64,000 nt of DNA from Athripsodes cinereus (GCA_947579605.1 OX388322.1:9858001-9922000), one strand, 5' to 3'; shown: positions 45,741 to 57,480, counted from the stretch's first letter. Made by a program: numbers and translations. The notes: generated by a model not told the origin, from the sequence alone.

Positions 45741-46022
45741 CTTTTTACTAATCGCCTGATGATGGAGTCGAGAGTCTCCAAATACTAGTACGCCAAGTTA
45801 ATAAAAGTCGATGTATGTGCTCTTCCGGGTTTACCGCGTCTTGTCGATAGACTCTACGTAGAGTCGAAACGTAAAGAAGGAGGAAGAAGATCGACAAGAC
45901 GCGGTAAATCCGGAAAGCTCATACATCTATAAATGAAGACCGCGAAAGCCTGCAACAACTTATTAATAAAAGTCATTTGGCAGTTAACTACAAGACACAC
46001 TGTGTTTTTTTTTCAATTTATC
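45741..46022 (+). mobile_element. Penelope-like 3' end with 164-bp foldback insert and two hammerhead-like motifs
   Basis: CGCCTGATGATGGAGTCGAG, AGTCTCC (45753-45779) repeats the motif at 34379. At 45809 the shared sequence is interrupted and resumes at 45975 after a second copy of TTAATAAAAGTC (45798-45809 and 45963-45974). The interposed DNA is an inverted repeat: arms 45810-45848 and 45890-45927 (GATGTATGTGCTCTTCCGGG versus GGAAAGCTCATACATC). The spacer holds a perfect palindrome GACTCTACGTAGAGTC (45850-45865), then GAAACGTAA, which resembles the stem II plus GAAAC part of another hammerhead. Such tandem ends are known for Penelope-like elements; the assignment here is inferred. Confidence 0.5.
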
Positions 46023-46104
46023 TTCCAACATAGTAGTTTGGTAAACGTAACATGAGTAAAGTGCACTTAATCCAACCTGAGCCGGTTCATAAACATCAAA
46101 AACT

Positions 46105-46312
46105 TTTCTTGTTTCCTATAATATTTAAAGAAGAAGATACCTGCCTGAATGACTTTCTTTCACAAAACATCGTTCCTATGACAAGGTATCAGAAAATAAG
46201 AAATATCATGGCTTACTCAACTGGCGCAGATCGTTCTATAAAAAGATGGAGGAGGCTCATTTCCACTTTATACCTCCGAGAGGAGTATTAAAAAGCAAAG
46301 GAAGAAAATGAA
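46105..46312 (+). mobile_element. LINE (family L4) 3' end
   Basis: CAAAACATCGTTCCTATGAC, AAATATCATGGCTTACTCAA, CTGGCGCAGATCGTTCTATA, ACCTCCGAGAGGAGTATTAA follow the L4 3' end (TTTCACAATACACCGTTCCT..., GGCGCAGAGACGCTCTGAAT, CTCGAGAGGAGCG). The 79-residue frame at 46052-46291 is a by-product. Confidence 0.65.
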
Positions 46313-46319
46313 TGAAATA

Positions 46320-47300
46320 ATATTAAAACCAATAATCTCTTATTGGTTTCTGATCAGAAACTTAATGTACCACTGGCATAGAGGTATTAAACTGGAGAGA
46401 ATTAAAATATTAATAAATCGTCACCAAAACGGATAAATAGGAGTCCTTGGACTCCTGCAATATCCGAGAAATAAAGTTATTTCAATAACAATTGGTTTCT
46501 GATATCTGAAGCATGATTTAAATCACATAACAATAATAATTATTATAATGCCTTAAATAATAATAAATAAATCGTATTACTTTGCATTTGACATCGTAAC
46601 CCACATTTTATAAACTGGAATATCTTCATATACATACACGCTTTATACAACGTTGAGTATGTACTATATACGTAATGGAAAGACTATGTAATATTTTACT
46701 ATACGTATTCACTACAAACATTGTGAACACCATAATCGTACATGAGTCTTTAATAATCATTTGAATATTTTAATCCATTTATTTGTGTGTCTGTTTAGCT
46801 ATCAATCCGGTTAAAAAATATTGTGAAAAAAATATTATAAAAAATACTTAAAAGAAAGTGAATGTTTTGAAATATAGAAATAGAACAAATATAAATCTAA
46901 ATATATTTTTTAAATTGCATAGAAATTTGTCTGTTGGTATTTTTTTTAATAAATACACTTTTAAAGATCATTTATCTACATATCATCTCGGTTTCTTGTG
47001 CAAGTTTGATAACCAGTGAGCCAAGCACTTTTATATGCCTACGTACAAATAGTTCTCTTCATGATTAACAAAATGTAAAACATTGAGGATGGTAGGTACA
47101 TCCAACCACTGAAAAAAAAGTTTAAAATGTGACGAGTACGTTTTTTCAAAACACTTAAAAAAGCATAAAAAGTAGTTCATTTTATCAAAAATCGTCATCA
47201 CATCAATCATTGCCTAAAATTGATTACACATTTAATCAAACTTGTTGAATGTCACTGTTATTACTGTTTATTAAAATGCAAATTTATTTTAACATGAAAA
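46320..47300. other. AT-rich, no feature seen
   Basis: Nothing recognised. Confidence 0.4.
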
Positions 47301-47302
47301 CT

Positions 47303-47345
47303 CTGGAGGAGTTGTTCCTAACAGCGCAGGACCGCAAATCCTAAG
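47303..47345 (+). mobile_element. LINE (family L7) short fragment
   Basis: CTGGAGGAGTTGTTCCTAAC, AGCGCAGGACCGC encodes LEELFLTAQDR, matching VEELFQVSQDRETF of the LINE at 51.6 kb. Cut off by the hairpin that follows. Confidence 0.5.
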
Positions 47346-47384
47346 CCGGAATGATCGACAGCGATTCGCTGTCGATCATTCCGG
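47346..47384. repeat. Perfect palindrome, 19-bp arms, 1-nt spacer
   Basis: CCGGAATGATCGACAGCGA (47346-47364), T, then its exact complement 47366-47384. GC-rich against the surroundings and abutting a LINE fragment. Confidence 0.88.
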
Positions 47385-48570
47385 ACTCTTGCAGAAGCAT
47401 ACTCTAACATGTAATAGGTTTGAGTCGTGTGCATGTGAAATAAAAAAAAAAAATAAGTTAGGTATTGTAGGTACGTGAGATAGGTAGGTAATAATTTGCA
47501 TGGAGACACAACCGAGAATATTGAATATTATTTCGCAGTTTATTATTTGAAATGATGTTATTGTTTTCTTCTAGACACTATCGGGTTGATATACTAGTAT
47601 GATATAATTTGATATAGTACCATGTATTATACTTATTGATATTGGGTACGATCCATAAACAGAGATTAATACGTAACAACAGCCAGACGTAACTTCGGTA
47701 ATAATATCACAATATGAAGATAGATAAATATAAATAATTCTTATACGCCATTCGATCTTCTAAATTTAGCTACAAGATAATATTGTTAGTATGTACATAT
47801 TATTATGTTGATGTTTCACTAAAGCATGACTTGATACAAATAAGTGACACCATTCGTCATATTATATAATAGTTTAATAAATTATAATATCAAAGTATCA
47901 TCATTTTTCTCGAGAACACATTGTGTATTAAGCCTCCTCTATTCACATCGATTTATGAAAATTTGCTTTACATTTCTCTCATGCCATTTCTGACATACAT
48001 ATTAATTGGTATTTTGTGAATTAAAAGGTCGTTCGAGAAAAAATTAATACTAATACACACTTTAACAGCTCTTAAAAGCTTGGTTCAAAAGCTAAGTCCA
48101 GAATCAGAATCTTAATTTTTTTTGCTTGGTGTCAAGGTCAAATAGAAAGTGTCAAAGTTGTCAAAAAAATATGTTGAAGAAAATACAAGGCATGACACTA
48201 TTCTTGAGTTGATTTTACTAAAACCCTACTGAAAAAATAAAATATTAAAAAAAAGTATGTTTTTTGGATTAGAATTTCAGAAAAGGAAATGTTGGATCAA
48301 TATATTTTGTAACTATATGGAAAGAGATCAACGATAGGTTGAAGTAAGACACAAAACCTTTAATAAAACGTTATTATTTCCTACAAAATATTTATAATAT
48401 TATTAGCCTACAATCTGCCCAAAAGATGATCCTGTATAGAGTGTATTATTTAACCTCTGTCTTATCTAATTACGGTGTCTATTGAGGACGTATAAACATA
48501 TGTATAAATGGGTACAAATGTTTATTAGATTTATGCATTTGATAGATAAGTATATTTTCATACATATAGA
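47385..48570. other. AT-rich, no feature seen
   Basis: Nothing recognised. Confidence 0.4.
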
Positions 48571-48572
48571 TG

Positions 48573-48803
48573 CATGGAGTCCCCCACAAAAAATGAGTCT
48601 TTCACTTTTCCTGTGATTTATCAAGTGATCTGCAAAAGGCAAGTGTACAGCATAAATTCAGCGATCAGAATTGCAATCCATCCATAATGTCTTAGTTTTT
48701 TTGCTGGTACGAAGAAGGCGGCTTGTATGTTTATTGAATGCAGCTGGTTTGCTGGCTACCTTACATGTGAAATATTATGTCGTAATGGTGTAGTAGTAGG
48801 TAT
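48573..48803 (+). repeat. SINE-like repeat S3, diverged
   Basis: GGAGTCCCCCACAAAAAATG, then GGCAAGTGTACAGCATAAAT, TCAGCGATCAGAATTGC, GCGGCTTGTATGTTTATTGA, ATGCAGCTGGTTTGCTGGCT, and AATATTATGTCGTAATGGTG, TAGTAGTAGG. All blocks present but clearly older than the 24.3 kb copy. Confidence 0.75.
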
Positions 48804-49689
48804 ATTTATGTAGTTAAAAATATATAGGAATAGTTGAGTCTTTCAATATGTTTCAAAATCCAATAATATAACGACATATCAGTAATTCTATGTGAAACGT
48901 GTTTAAATATATTTTTTAATTTAAATAATTTATAGCACTTGCTGGTTGGTAACATTTCACACCGTGTCAGGTGTTTGATGATTTTTTTTATTAAATTTAC
49001 GATAATATTATGTATATGGTTTGCGACATAATCGTGACATATTTTGTTATGATATTAATACATATTTAATAGAGTGACATGATCGCAACTCATGTGGGTT
49101 TACCTGATACCCAACAGACATGCAATAATTCAATGAACCATTACGCAATATTAAAATATTCATAATGTATAATATGTAAGACGATTATAAACTGTCTCAA
49201 TATTTTTTTTCCATCGAATATATGAAGTGTTCAAAGCCATATTAGATTATGTTCATGAAATAAAACCTGATATATTGTTATGTTTATTTTTTGACAACGG
49301 ATTATACTTTTTATAAAACACAATATACCTATGTGGCACAATTTTTGAATTTCTGTAGAGCGTGACCATGCAACACTTGTTGGAGTGTCCATTGTGCCCT
49401 GTCGCATGCACCATGGAGGATATTTTGAAGCATCTCCACGTGCTGCGAGTTTCGCACAGTTCTGGAGCTCAATTTGATTGGATTTCTGTATTTCACACGA
49501 AAAATAAATTAATATAGAGCGAGAATCCACCGATGAATCATTTTTAAGGAAAGGTCTTTCGACATATCAAGTCATTATCAATCGAATGATTATGACCTGA
49601 TAAGTCGAAAGATGTCTCTCTCGAAATCAATTATCTATAGTAGAAAGAAACATTTGTTTCAATTATATAATTAAGGATTTTTGATGTTA

Positions 49690-50030
49690 GGTGTTATGAG
49701 CATGTCAAAAATGATACTGTGCGCCAACGCATTAAGCAAAGATCTGAAGTCTCTGTAATACCTACAGGGGAGACGGTGGTCATGGTTGGGTCGTGTTTTG
49801 AGAATGTCGAGCGGTGGTTGGCCAAAATGAGCACTGTTTTTTCGCGTAGAAGAGTTTCGCCGGCCTGGACGCCCTTCTTTCACAATACATCGTTCCTATA
49901 ACAACAACATTAGAGCGTTAGGAATGTACTGGAAAGGGGCAACTCGATTGGCGCAGAAACGCTCTGAATGAAGGACGCTAGTTTCTGCCATGTGCTTATG
50001 AGATGAGCGTTGAAAGATGAGATGAAGTTG
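49690..50030 (+). mobile_element. LINE (family L4) 3' end, collinear copy
   Basis: Encodes VRQRIKQRSEVSVI, then in shifted frames the GHVLRM and ERWPKRAL region, GRPSFTIHRSYNNNIRA, and ends ATGTGCTTATGAGATGAGCG, TTGAAAGATGAGATGAAG. It shows the uninterrupted order that the copy at 33 kb has lost by inversion. Confidence 0.8.
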
Positions 50031-50409
50031 ATTTAGAAACAACATTGCTCAATATAGGAACATTATTATCAAAGTGAAAAATAAACAGCGTAAACAATAT
50101 TACTATTGTTTAAAATAAACAACTTAAATCCCTTTAAAGAAAGTATTATGCTTTTGCTGTGAAGGTGCAGTTATCAGTGCAGGTGAATCGAAGGTTGAAT
50201 CTCTCAATAAAACGTCCGAAACTCTACGAAATATTTGGTGACAGACCGACTTCTAATCCATTTTAAGATATCGCTTAGTTAATTAACGTGTAATTAGCGT
50301 GTAATGTAATTAATAATAACATTTACTCAAAAGGACCTATTAAATCTCCTCTAAATTGTTTTTTTAATTTAAATTTCGATGCGAAAGCTTCTATTCTTTA
50401 ATTCGAATA

Positions 50410-50478
50410 TTAAATTACACACTGTAAGTCCGCTGGCTATCCCACTTGTGGGATATACCGTGGTTATACAGTAGTAGT
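50410..50478 (+). repeat. SINE-like repeat S3, 3' end only
   Basis: GTCCGCTGGCTATCCCACTT, GTGGGATATACCGTGGTTAT and ACAGTAGTAGTAG, a 5'-truncated copy. Confidence 0.65.
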
Positions 50479-51189
50479 AGAAACAAAAATTCTTGTCAAG
50501 TTTTTTTTTGTGAACGAAAATAGATCCAAAAAGTTTCTGATTTAAAGAAAATTAATTAATAAATCCTCTAAGAAATATCATAAACGAATATGCAAGAGTA
50601 AATTTAAAGATATGTGTGTGTGTACAAAACCTTTGTGCAATCGATTATGGAGACCCTCCGGCATAAGGAAATCAGCATCATGTATATATATAATAAACTA
50701 ACTTTTGATCAAAATCGTTGAATGCTTGTCCATATAGGTACCACATAACATTTACGATCAAAGTTTAGAAATATTAATAGTAGCTTTTATTTATTCTATC
50801 TGGTTTGATGAAGTAACATTTATGTGTGTAGCAATAAATATATAGATAATATGCTTTTAATAATAAAACTAGAAAGATTATGAAAATATTAAGTTTATAG
50901 TTGCAGTTATGTAATATTGTTTGATTGGTAAAATTAATGTAATAAAACATATGATAACAGATGTATCTCCAGGCTGTTATGGGAAATGCTCAGATATTAA
51001 TATGTTTAATACAAATACAGCAACAAAAATTTTTTCATCGTTCATTCCAACCATTACAGTATTTTTAACAAGTGCGATTACCAGTAGTCTAACTGTATAA
51101 AGATGAGATATTCAAGATGGGCTGCATACTTTATCACTGTTTTCAAGTATTTAAATGTTTCGTTTGCGATTTTAATGAATTTGACCTAA

Positions 51190-51262
51190 CTTTCACAGGA
51201 TACTTGAAAAGTTACAAGAAAAAATGAGAGACCTCTTATTTAGCAGATATTCCACAGAGTAT
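51190..51262 (-). repeat. SINE-like repeat S3, 5' end only
   Basis: Minus strand: CTGTGGAATATCTGCTAAAT, AAGAGGTCTCTCATTTTTTC, TTGTAACTTTTCAAGTATCC, TGTGAAAG. Truncated at its 3' side, which is unusual for target-primed retroposition and points to later breakage. Confidence 0.55.
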
Positions 51263-51370
51263 ATTGTATGAAACATATAAAAAAATATACACATTCATTA
51301 CAATTTTAATTTTGTACGATTAGTAGTAGGTATATACATATAGAATCGTTCGAGATGTGGATACATAGAA

Positions 51371-51700
51371 GAATTATATGATTTCCTTGAACAGACCTAC
51401 TATTCGGTAAAGGTTTTTCGTAGAATTAACACCAATGGGAAACTTCTGAAGGTTGTTCAATCTCGAAATTGCGGCGAAAAAATATAAATTATTCCAACCA
51501 GGCAACCATACAAGGCAAGATTGAAAGTAGACGAGGAGTGGGCAAATGGCAGATGTCATGGTTGTGAGACATTCCAGATTGTACTGGAATTCGACGGGTG
51601 GAGGAGTTGTTCCAAGTTTCGCAGGACAGAGAGACATTCTTCATTGTGATCCCCAACAGCGAATGGACCTGTTATGGCACTTGTAGAAGAAGATGATTAG
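51371..51700 (+). mobile_element. LINE (family L7) 3' end
   Basis: Encodes QGKIESRRGVGKWQMSWL, then after a stop DIPDCTGIRRVEELFQVSQD, RETFFIVIPNSEWTCYGT and CRRR. This is the conserved end (GxGRxxxSWLxNIRxWTG...ELFxxAxDRE) of a large group of arthropod non-LTR elements. Confidence 0.8.
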
Positions 51701-51769
51701 TAGTAATTCAATTATTATTTTCACCTCGTTTTTCCCGAAGCAGCAAAAATCTCTTACTTAAGGAATATG

Positions 51770-51972
51770 CCGGGTCATTCCGTGTCAATTCAACACAATT
51801 TTGGGAGATTTTCAGACTTGATGTCTCAGATTTTCATGATTTTTTTTTATGCAGCAATATATCATAGACTTATGAAAAAATACCAAATTTCAGCTATATA
51901 GCACAATTATTTTTGAAGTTATTAATTTTTAAAGTTTTCAATTTTTTGATGATTTGACACGGAATAACCCTG
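51770..51972. mobile_element. MITE, 203 bp, TIR GGGTCATTCCGTGTCAA
   Basis: Left end CCGGGTCATTCCGTGTCAAT, right end complement of CAGGGTTATTCCGTGTCAAA, about 19 bp with two differences. The interior (ACACAATTTTGGGAGATTTT, CAGACTTGATGTCTCAG) contains a GACTTGATGTC near-palindrome. No target duplication could be fixed with confidence, so the superfamily is open. I have an impression of having seen similar TIRs in other arthropods, which needs a search. Confidence 0.7.
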
Positions 51973-51974
51973 CA

Positions 51975-54490
51975 CCGCGATAGTATATAGAAATAAAAAA
52001 AGTTGCATAAAATTAAATTACAGCTAGAAAAAGAAAATTGTTTAAATTGTTAAAGAAATCTTCCATCTGTTCACGACTTCCTAGACTTAGGATTCATACC
52101 TCAGTGAATCGCATGTCAGAGGAAGAATATTTTCTTGTCTGTTTAACGGAAGGAATCGGTAGTTATTATTATTTTATTTGTCACTAGGTTATGCGAACAA
52201 TAAACTGTACTTTTGTCTATGGCAGGCAGTAATTAATTAATGCAATAATTATCTATGATCCATAATGATATGTAATAAATAATAATCTATAGAATTATCT
52301 ATTTGTCTAGAAAATTATGACAGGTATTTTGTTATTGTTTTTCACTAAAATTGAAAAGATTTCCATCAATTGCATGTTTCCTGCTAAACAATCAGTGCGT
52401 GCACAGTATCTTGTAAAATGTCGTTTGTTTGGATCTAAAACAGTATGATATAAAAATACACATACACCAGTATTGCATTCAATTTTGTTGACAGTGTGGA
52501 AAACTATAATTAAATTGTTTCATGAGAATTCGTTTCTTAATGTTGCCATTATTATCCGTGTTATATGTCAAATAATGAGATTAAGAAGGAAACAATATCA
52601 TAGATAAGCTATGAGGTATTTTTTTTCTATAGACAATATTGTATCCGAATTGTTGCAATATGTGTGGGCGTTATAGCATTTTTTATTGTTTATTAATTCG
52701 CATTGTTGGTGATGTATTGTGACTACTGTTGTCTTGATATCAATACAATAAGGTGATTGTCGTGTATGTTCCTATGCTTAGTGTGATGTGATTTGAATTG
52801 TATTTAATAAGTAATTTAATAGTCTTTTAACACGACATTAAGTACAGAGACCAAAATCTGCATTAGATATAATTACGCAATTTACTCAGTTTTCAAACCA
52901 TCTATGGCCTTTGATTTTTCACCAATGATTTTTTTTATATTTTAGAGATATCCACATTAAAAAAGTTATAAATAAATATGACGAAGAATATTTTATGAAA
53001 AGAAATCAGATGAAAATGATACTTTACCGTGTTTAAATCTTACGATTAAGAATATCTATAGTTTAAGATACTTGCAGATATTGGTTAATTAATTCGCAAC
53101 ATTATTAAATTATTGACAACACAAAAAAAAAATTAAAAAAAGTTTTATGCAAATGTTTAAATAATAAAGTATTTAAACAATAAAATACAACTTATTCAAA
53201 GACATAAGCAAGTCGCCAAGATTTATTTCTATCATCAATTCAATAGAAAGTCTTTTATAAGGAATATTTAAAATTCTTCGTAAGATAACTATCAAGTCAT
53301 CTTAGTAATTAAAATATTATTTTATTATACCTACCTTCCTTCCAACTTTTAATAATGTTAACGTATTACTATAATATTTTCTTTTAATTGTAAATAATTT
53401 AAACTCGCTGCCTCTGTTAAGTAAACTTATATTGACACATAAGTTTTTGAGTTGATTTGTATGTCATATTTTATTGTGTTTTATGTTTTCTACAAGGTGC
53501 CAAATTTGCCATCCACACTTCTCAGCATTTTACAAATAGAAAAGTCTTGATATGATCAGTCAAGATCACACAAAAAATTAAATTTAATGCTGGGAAAAAG
53601 TCACCTTTCCAGATATCCAGGATATCGAAGGATTAAGCTCAAAACGTGAGATTAAAATAGCAGCATTGTGTCTGAAATATTTGGATCCAAAAAAAAAACG
53701 GAATAAAACAAGTATTTATTACAAAAGGTTTTTGAATTTTGATATATAAATTTATCGACGAATTTGATGGGTCAGTTGGAATATATCGCGCTTCTGCGAT
53801 TAACTTGCCCGTTGCACAGAATTATTTGTTTCATTGTTTTGTTTATTTTTTATTATGTTTTAAAGTTTATATATAATATATATCTCTCATCAAAAAACAT
53901 TTTTGCTCTAATTTGGTTAAACATACATGAAGAATTTTTTATTTAACACATAATTCATTGACGTTAAAAAATCAGTTTTTAGAGATCTTGGCTGAATAAA
54001 GGCAACACGATTAACCATGTTTTGTTGTTGTTTTAATTAACTATACTAAAATGCATTACAATTAAAAAAAGGCGGAGATGAAGAATAGTCAAAGATTGTT
54101 TGCTTATTAACTTAATCAATCTTAAATTATTGAAATAGTACAGAAATACATTATCTAAAATTAATAAAATATGCATAATATCAAACCACGAATTTTTATT
54201 TAAGTGTTTTTAAAACAAAAAAAGATGACTTGTGGTAAGTGTTTATAGTGTGTGTGTGTATGTTTTTGTATGTATAATTCAGTGGTTATTTATTGTGCTA
54301 AGCCGGGTTTAAAGTTAGTATGTATAATATAAGATGTTTAATGCGAAGAGGTTGATTAATTAGTAAACAATCCATGAACAGATACAATCAATGAACTTGG
54401 CTATTTGAAAGTGAAACTGCAATTTTACTCCGTTGGCACATGGAAGACGTATTTCTTATAAGTGATGGAATGCTTAACTTTTCAACGACG
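51975..54490. other. AT-rich, no feature seen
   Basis: No gene or repeat recognised over about 2.5 kb; several T- and A-runs. The frame at 53764-53946 is hydrophobic by composition. Confidence 0.45.
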
Positions 54491-54496
54491 CACAAT

Positions 54497-54523
54497 TAAA
54501 TGACAATACATAATTGTCATTTA
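54497..54523. repeat. Short hairpin, 11-bp arms
   Basis: TAAATGACAAT, 5-nt spacer, ATTGTCATTTA. It lies immediately before the tail of the S1 SINE. Confidence 0.7.
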
Positions 54524-54537
54524 GTTGGACATCAATA

Positions 54538-54727
54538 ATTTTTTTTTGTTTTTAAAAAATATATAAATCTAGGTTTTGTTATAAACCCAAATACAACCTT
54601 ATAGACCTTTCACAGTAAGCTACTTAAAGCTTGTGTCGTAAAAGGGGAGTTTTCCGGCATTTGGTATCGAACCACGGACCCCTTGTTCACGAGGCCGAGA
54701 CTCTACCTCCAGGCTACCGACGAACTC
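54538..54727 (-). repeat. tRNA-derived SINE S1, full length
   Basis: Best copy of S1. Minus strand: GAGTTCGTCGGTAGCCTGGA, GGTAGAGTCTCGGCCTCGTG, AACAAGGGGTCCGTGGTTCG, ATACC (A box TAGCCTGGAGG, B box GGTTCGATACC). The body ACACAAGCTTTAAGTAGCTT, ATAAGGTTGTATTTGGGTTT follows, then an A-rich tail. About 190 bp. Confidence 0.85.
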
Positions 54728-55131
54728 AATTGTCAAATAAGAATGAAAACGAATGTTAAATTGTATTATTTTATCAATGAACAAAATTTAGAGACGTCAT
54801 GTAATGGAGTCAGCACTTTATTTTTAGCAGTTACTTAATAATGTACCAAAAAAATTATATTGTAAATTTGTATAATATGCAAAGTATGTAAATAAAAGTA
54901 CTTTTATATTAAAGCGAGAATATCAATCTATCCTTATACTATTATGATAAATAATATTATGTATAAATACATAACAATAAAACCAAATAAATAGATAAAA
55001 GAGATACCTATATTTGATGTTTGTGGATAATGTAAATAACATAACGCTAGTTTATTGTAACATATTTATAATAATACATACGGCTTACGCCTTTAATACA
55101 TAGTTACAAACAATAATTGCACAACACCACC

Positions 55132-55402
55132 ATCGTATCAAATTAAAACTTAAAACAAAAATAAAATATACTGCATCACTTCAAATTATAAAAATAAAAA
55201 TTAAACACATTGTGTCACATAAACCATAGAATAAAATTACAACATATCAACAGCATCATGTCAAATCTTAAAAAAAAAAAAAACAAAATGTATCATATCC
55301 AACCATAAAACAAAGTTATAATACACTGCATCACATCGAATTTTAAAATAAAAATAAAACACACTGTCATGTCAAATCATAGAGTAAAATTACAGCACAT
55401 TC
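55132..55402. repeat. Diverged AT-rich tandem repeat, about 75-80 bp unit
   Basis: Units start CATCACTTCAAATT (55174), CATCATGTCAAATC (55254) and CATCACATCGAATT (55329), with a partial unit before (CATCGTATCAAATT, 55132). Each continues with an A-rich part, ACACACTG-like and CCATAGAATAAAATTACA-like blocks. Within a unit the CATxxxATCAAAT block appears twice in weaker form, suggesting an older half-unit. Confidence 0.65.
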
Positions 55403-55501
55403 ATCAATTCAGCTTAATAGCAGCATAAATAGCGCGTTAATTTTACACAATTATTAAAATTTGTTCATTAAAACATCCCTACAAAAATATGGCAATGAAA
55501 A

Positions 55502-55695
55502 ACTATCCCAAGCTTTTCTGTAACTTTTCGAGTGCCCTGTAAAAGGAAGTATTTATTTAAACATCTGTAATTCAGTGACGAGGTTAATAAAAAGGTACCA
55601 ATCCTTAAAAGTCTTAAATTCTATTGGCTTAAAGAGGATTTCTTGCATTTTCATATCATGCAGTTCATCTGTTGGCTACCCCATTCGTGAGAAAT
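55502..55695 (+). repeat. SINE-like repeat S3, diverged
   Basis: TGTAACTTTTCGAGTGCCCT, GTAAAAGGAAG, TTCAGTGACGAGG, GTCTTAAATTCTATTGGC, ATGCAGTTCATCTGTTGGCT, ACCCCATTCGTGAG. The terminal GGTATAGTAG part is lost. Confidence 0.65.
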
Positions 55696-55969
55696 TGTAT
55701 GAATGAATAAACAAATAATACTATTTGGGTATTATATAATCTTTTCATACAAAGAAAATAGGATCATTTGAACTTATAAATAGACATGGAAATGTAGGTG
55801 AAGTAATGGTACAAAACCAGTTGTGTATGTTATTGTAGTGCTAAACAGTTTGTGCTACACCTACTGGAATAGCCTATATGCTCACAATCACAATATGACG
55901 TACAAAAGGTGATACTTTTGACTATTCTCTTAGGTATAGTACAGTTCATTTAAAACCGAAAAAAGCTAG

Positions 55970-56215
55970 ATTTATGGTCCAACATCTTCGCCCTCTCCTT
56001 CATCTCATTTATTTGGGGTCATCACTCCTAATCCTCATCCTCCAAGTTCTCCATTCCCCTACATCCTGCGAATGCAGCGCTGCCTTTCTCAGATCCATGT
56101 TAATTGTGGACAGCCAGGTGGTCACTGGTCTGCCTGGTCTTCTGGGTCCTACTTCTACGTTCATTGTTCTTTTTTCATTTTATCCTGTAGACGTCTCAAA
56201 ATGTGTCCGTGCGGT
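55970..56215 (-). mobile_element. LINE (family L8), C-terminal end
   Basis: Minus strand: NVEVGPRRPGRPVTTWLSTI, NMDLRKAALHSQDVGEWRTW, RMRIRSDDPK. GRPxTxW...DLRxA...RxxWR...ADP is the conserved end of another arthropod LINE group. The 3' boundary near 55970 (GAAGATGTTGGACC) is plausible. Confidence 0.78.
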
Positions 56216-57360
56216 CTTAATCTGTTTTCAGTTCCTTTTGACTCAATAAATGGTATAATTACGAATTTTTCCCCCAAAGTTTTGAAGCATTTCTATAACA
56301 AAAGGAGGAATTCGTCAAACACTCTGTATGTTAGGTTTAGTTCCTAGATAGCGTGGTGAGAAGCAAAGACAACTCATGTTAATGTAAAAATAAGTATTAA
56401 TATCATTTTATATACACGTATATATTTTAAGTTTGCAATTTATATACACATAGTTCTAAAACTGGGCTTTGTCCATTAACAGATTAACGAGTTAATTAAT
56501 TGGAGGCAAAGGTCTCCAGCGGAATTGGCTATACCTCTCGACTTTTTCGTGCTCGAGACCTTTTTTAACTATTAGAATTAACTGTAACTTTTCACAATTT
56601 AAGACGATGGCTTTCTTCTAATATGTCCACTGATAGAAGTCGACTGTAGTCGATAAACAGTAAACTTTGTTTGCCCCCACTTATGAAAAGATTTAGGCCG
56701 AACATGAAATGTAAGTAAGTTACAATTTCTAGACATTTAAAAAAAATACTTGAATTTCTGTTTATTTTTTACATGAATTTAAAAAACGCTATCGCGATTT
56801 CAGTGAACCTACACCATTGACGAGCTTTTCAAGACTTAAAAATCTCGTCAATCATAAAAGCGTATTTTAAATTCATGTAACAAAAAAACAAAGAAATTCA
56901 AGTAATTTTTTTTAAAAAGTAACTTTTCATTAACGATTAACTGGTCCAAATTAACTGAGTTAAATATTTGGTTAACCGTGATAAGCTTTGCTTACCAACT
57001 ATTTGCGTGAAATTATACCTACAATATCTAACTACATTGCAGACTCTTCTAACACTACTACTACTAACAATAACGCATTGTATACATGTATATCTATTTA
57101 CATACTTAAAATAATAGATAAATGTTTTATAATCATAACTTCCTATACATATGTAACACAGCTGCAGCGTGAGCAATCTAATACTAAAACATAATATTTA
57201 CAATATTCTATACGTAGTAGATGTATATATTTTCTGCTAATAGTATTATGATTATTATGTTTAATATATCTACTTATATGCCACTGTCTATGCTGTGTGC
57301 TTGTAGCTTGCTTGGTATTTCCGCGGGAGGAAGTGTAAAGTATATACCGCAGTGGCGTGC
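56216..57360. other. AT-rich, with a long imperfect inverted repeat
   Basis: No gene. 56744-56912 forms an imperfect foldback: ACTTGAATTTCTGTTTATTT and TTACATGAATTTAAAAAACG pair with CGTATTTTAAATTCATGTAA and AAAGAAATTCAAGT. An inner GACGAG/CTCGTC stem sits in the loop. No target duplication seen, so foldback MITE is only one option. Confidence 0.55.
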
Positions 57361-57364
57361 TTTT

Positions 57365-57480
57365 CATATAAATAAATAAATAATTACTTTATTCAGTCAA
57401 TAAACGTACAAAATCTGAGACAATATATCACCAATATGGCTACAATTAAGTTGCAGCAGCCTCACTAGGTTGCCGTGTAT
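57365..57480 (-). mobile_element. LINE 3' tail (family L6)
   Basis: GTACAAAATCTGAGACAATA, TATCACCAATATGGCTACAA shared with 36510-36540; then GTTGCAGCAGCCTCACTAGG further 5'. The minus-strand end is AATAAAGTAATTATTTATTT. Confidence 0.6.

Noticed and set aside
55132..55402. Spaced repeats reminiscent of a CRISPR array
   Set aside because: Repeats are diverged, AT-rich and contiguous with no unique spacers, in a eukaryotic context; an old tandem repeat.
55974..56347. Two overlapping + strand frames of 91 codons
   Set aside because: Antisense of a minus-strand LINE end with recognisable GRPxTxW and DLRxA motifs.
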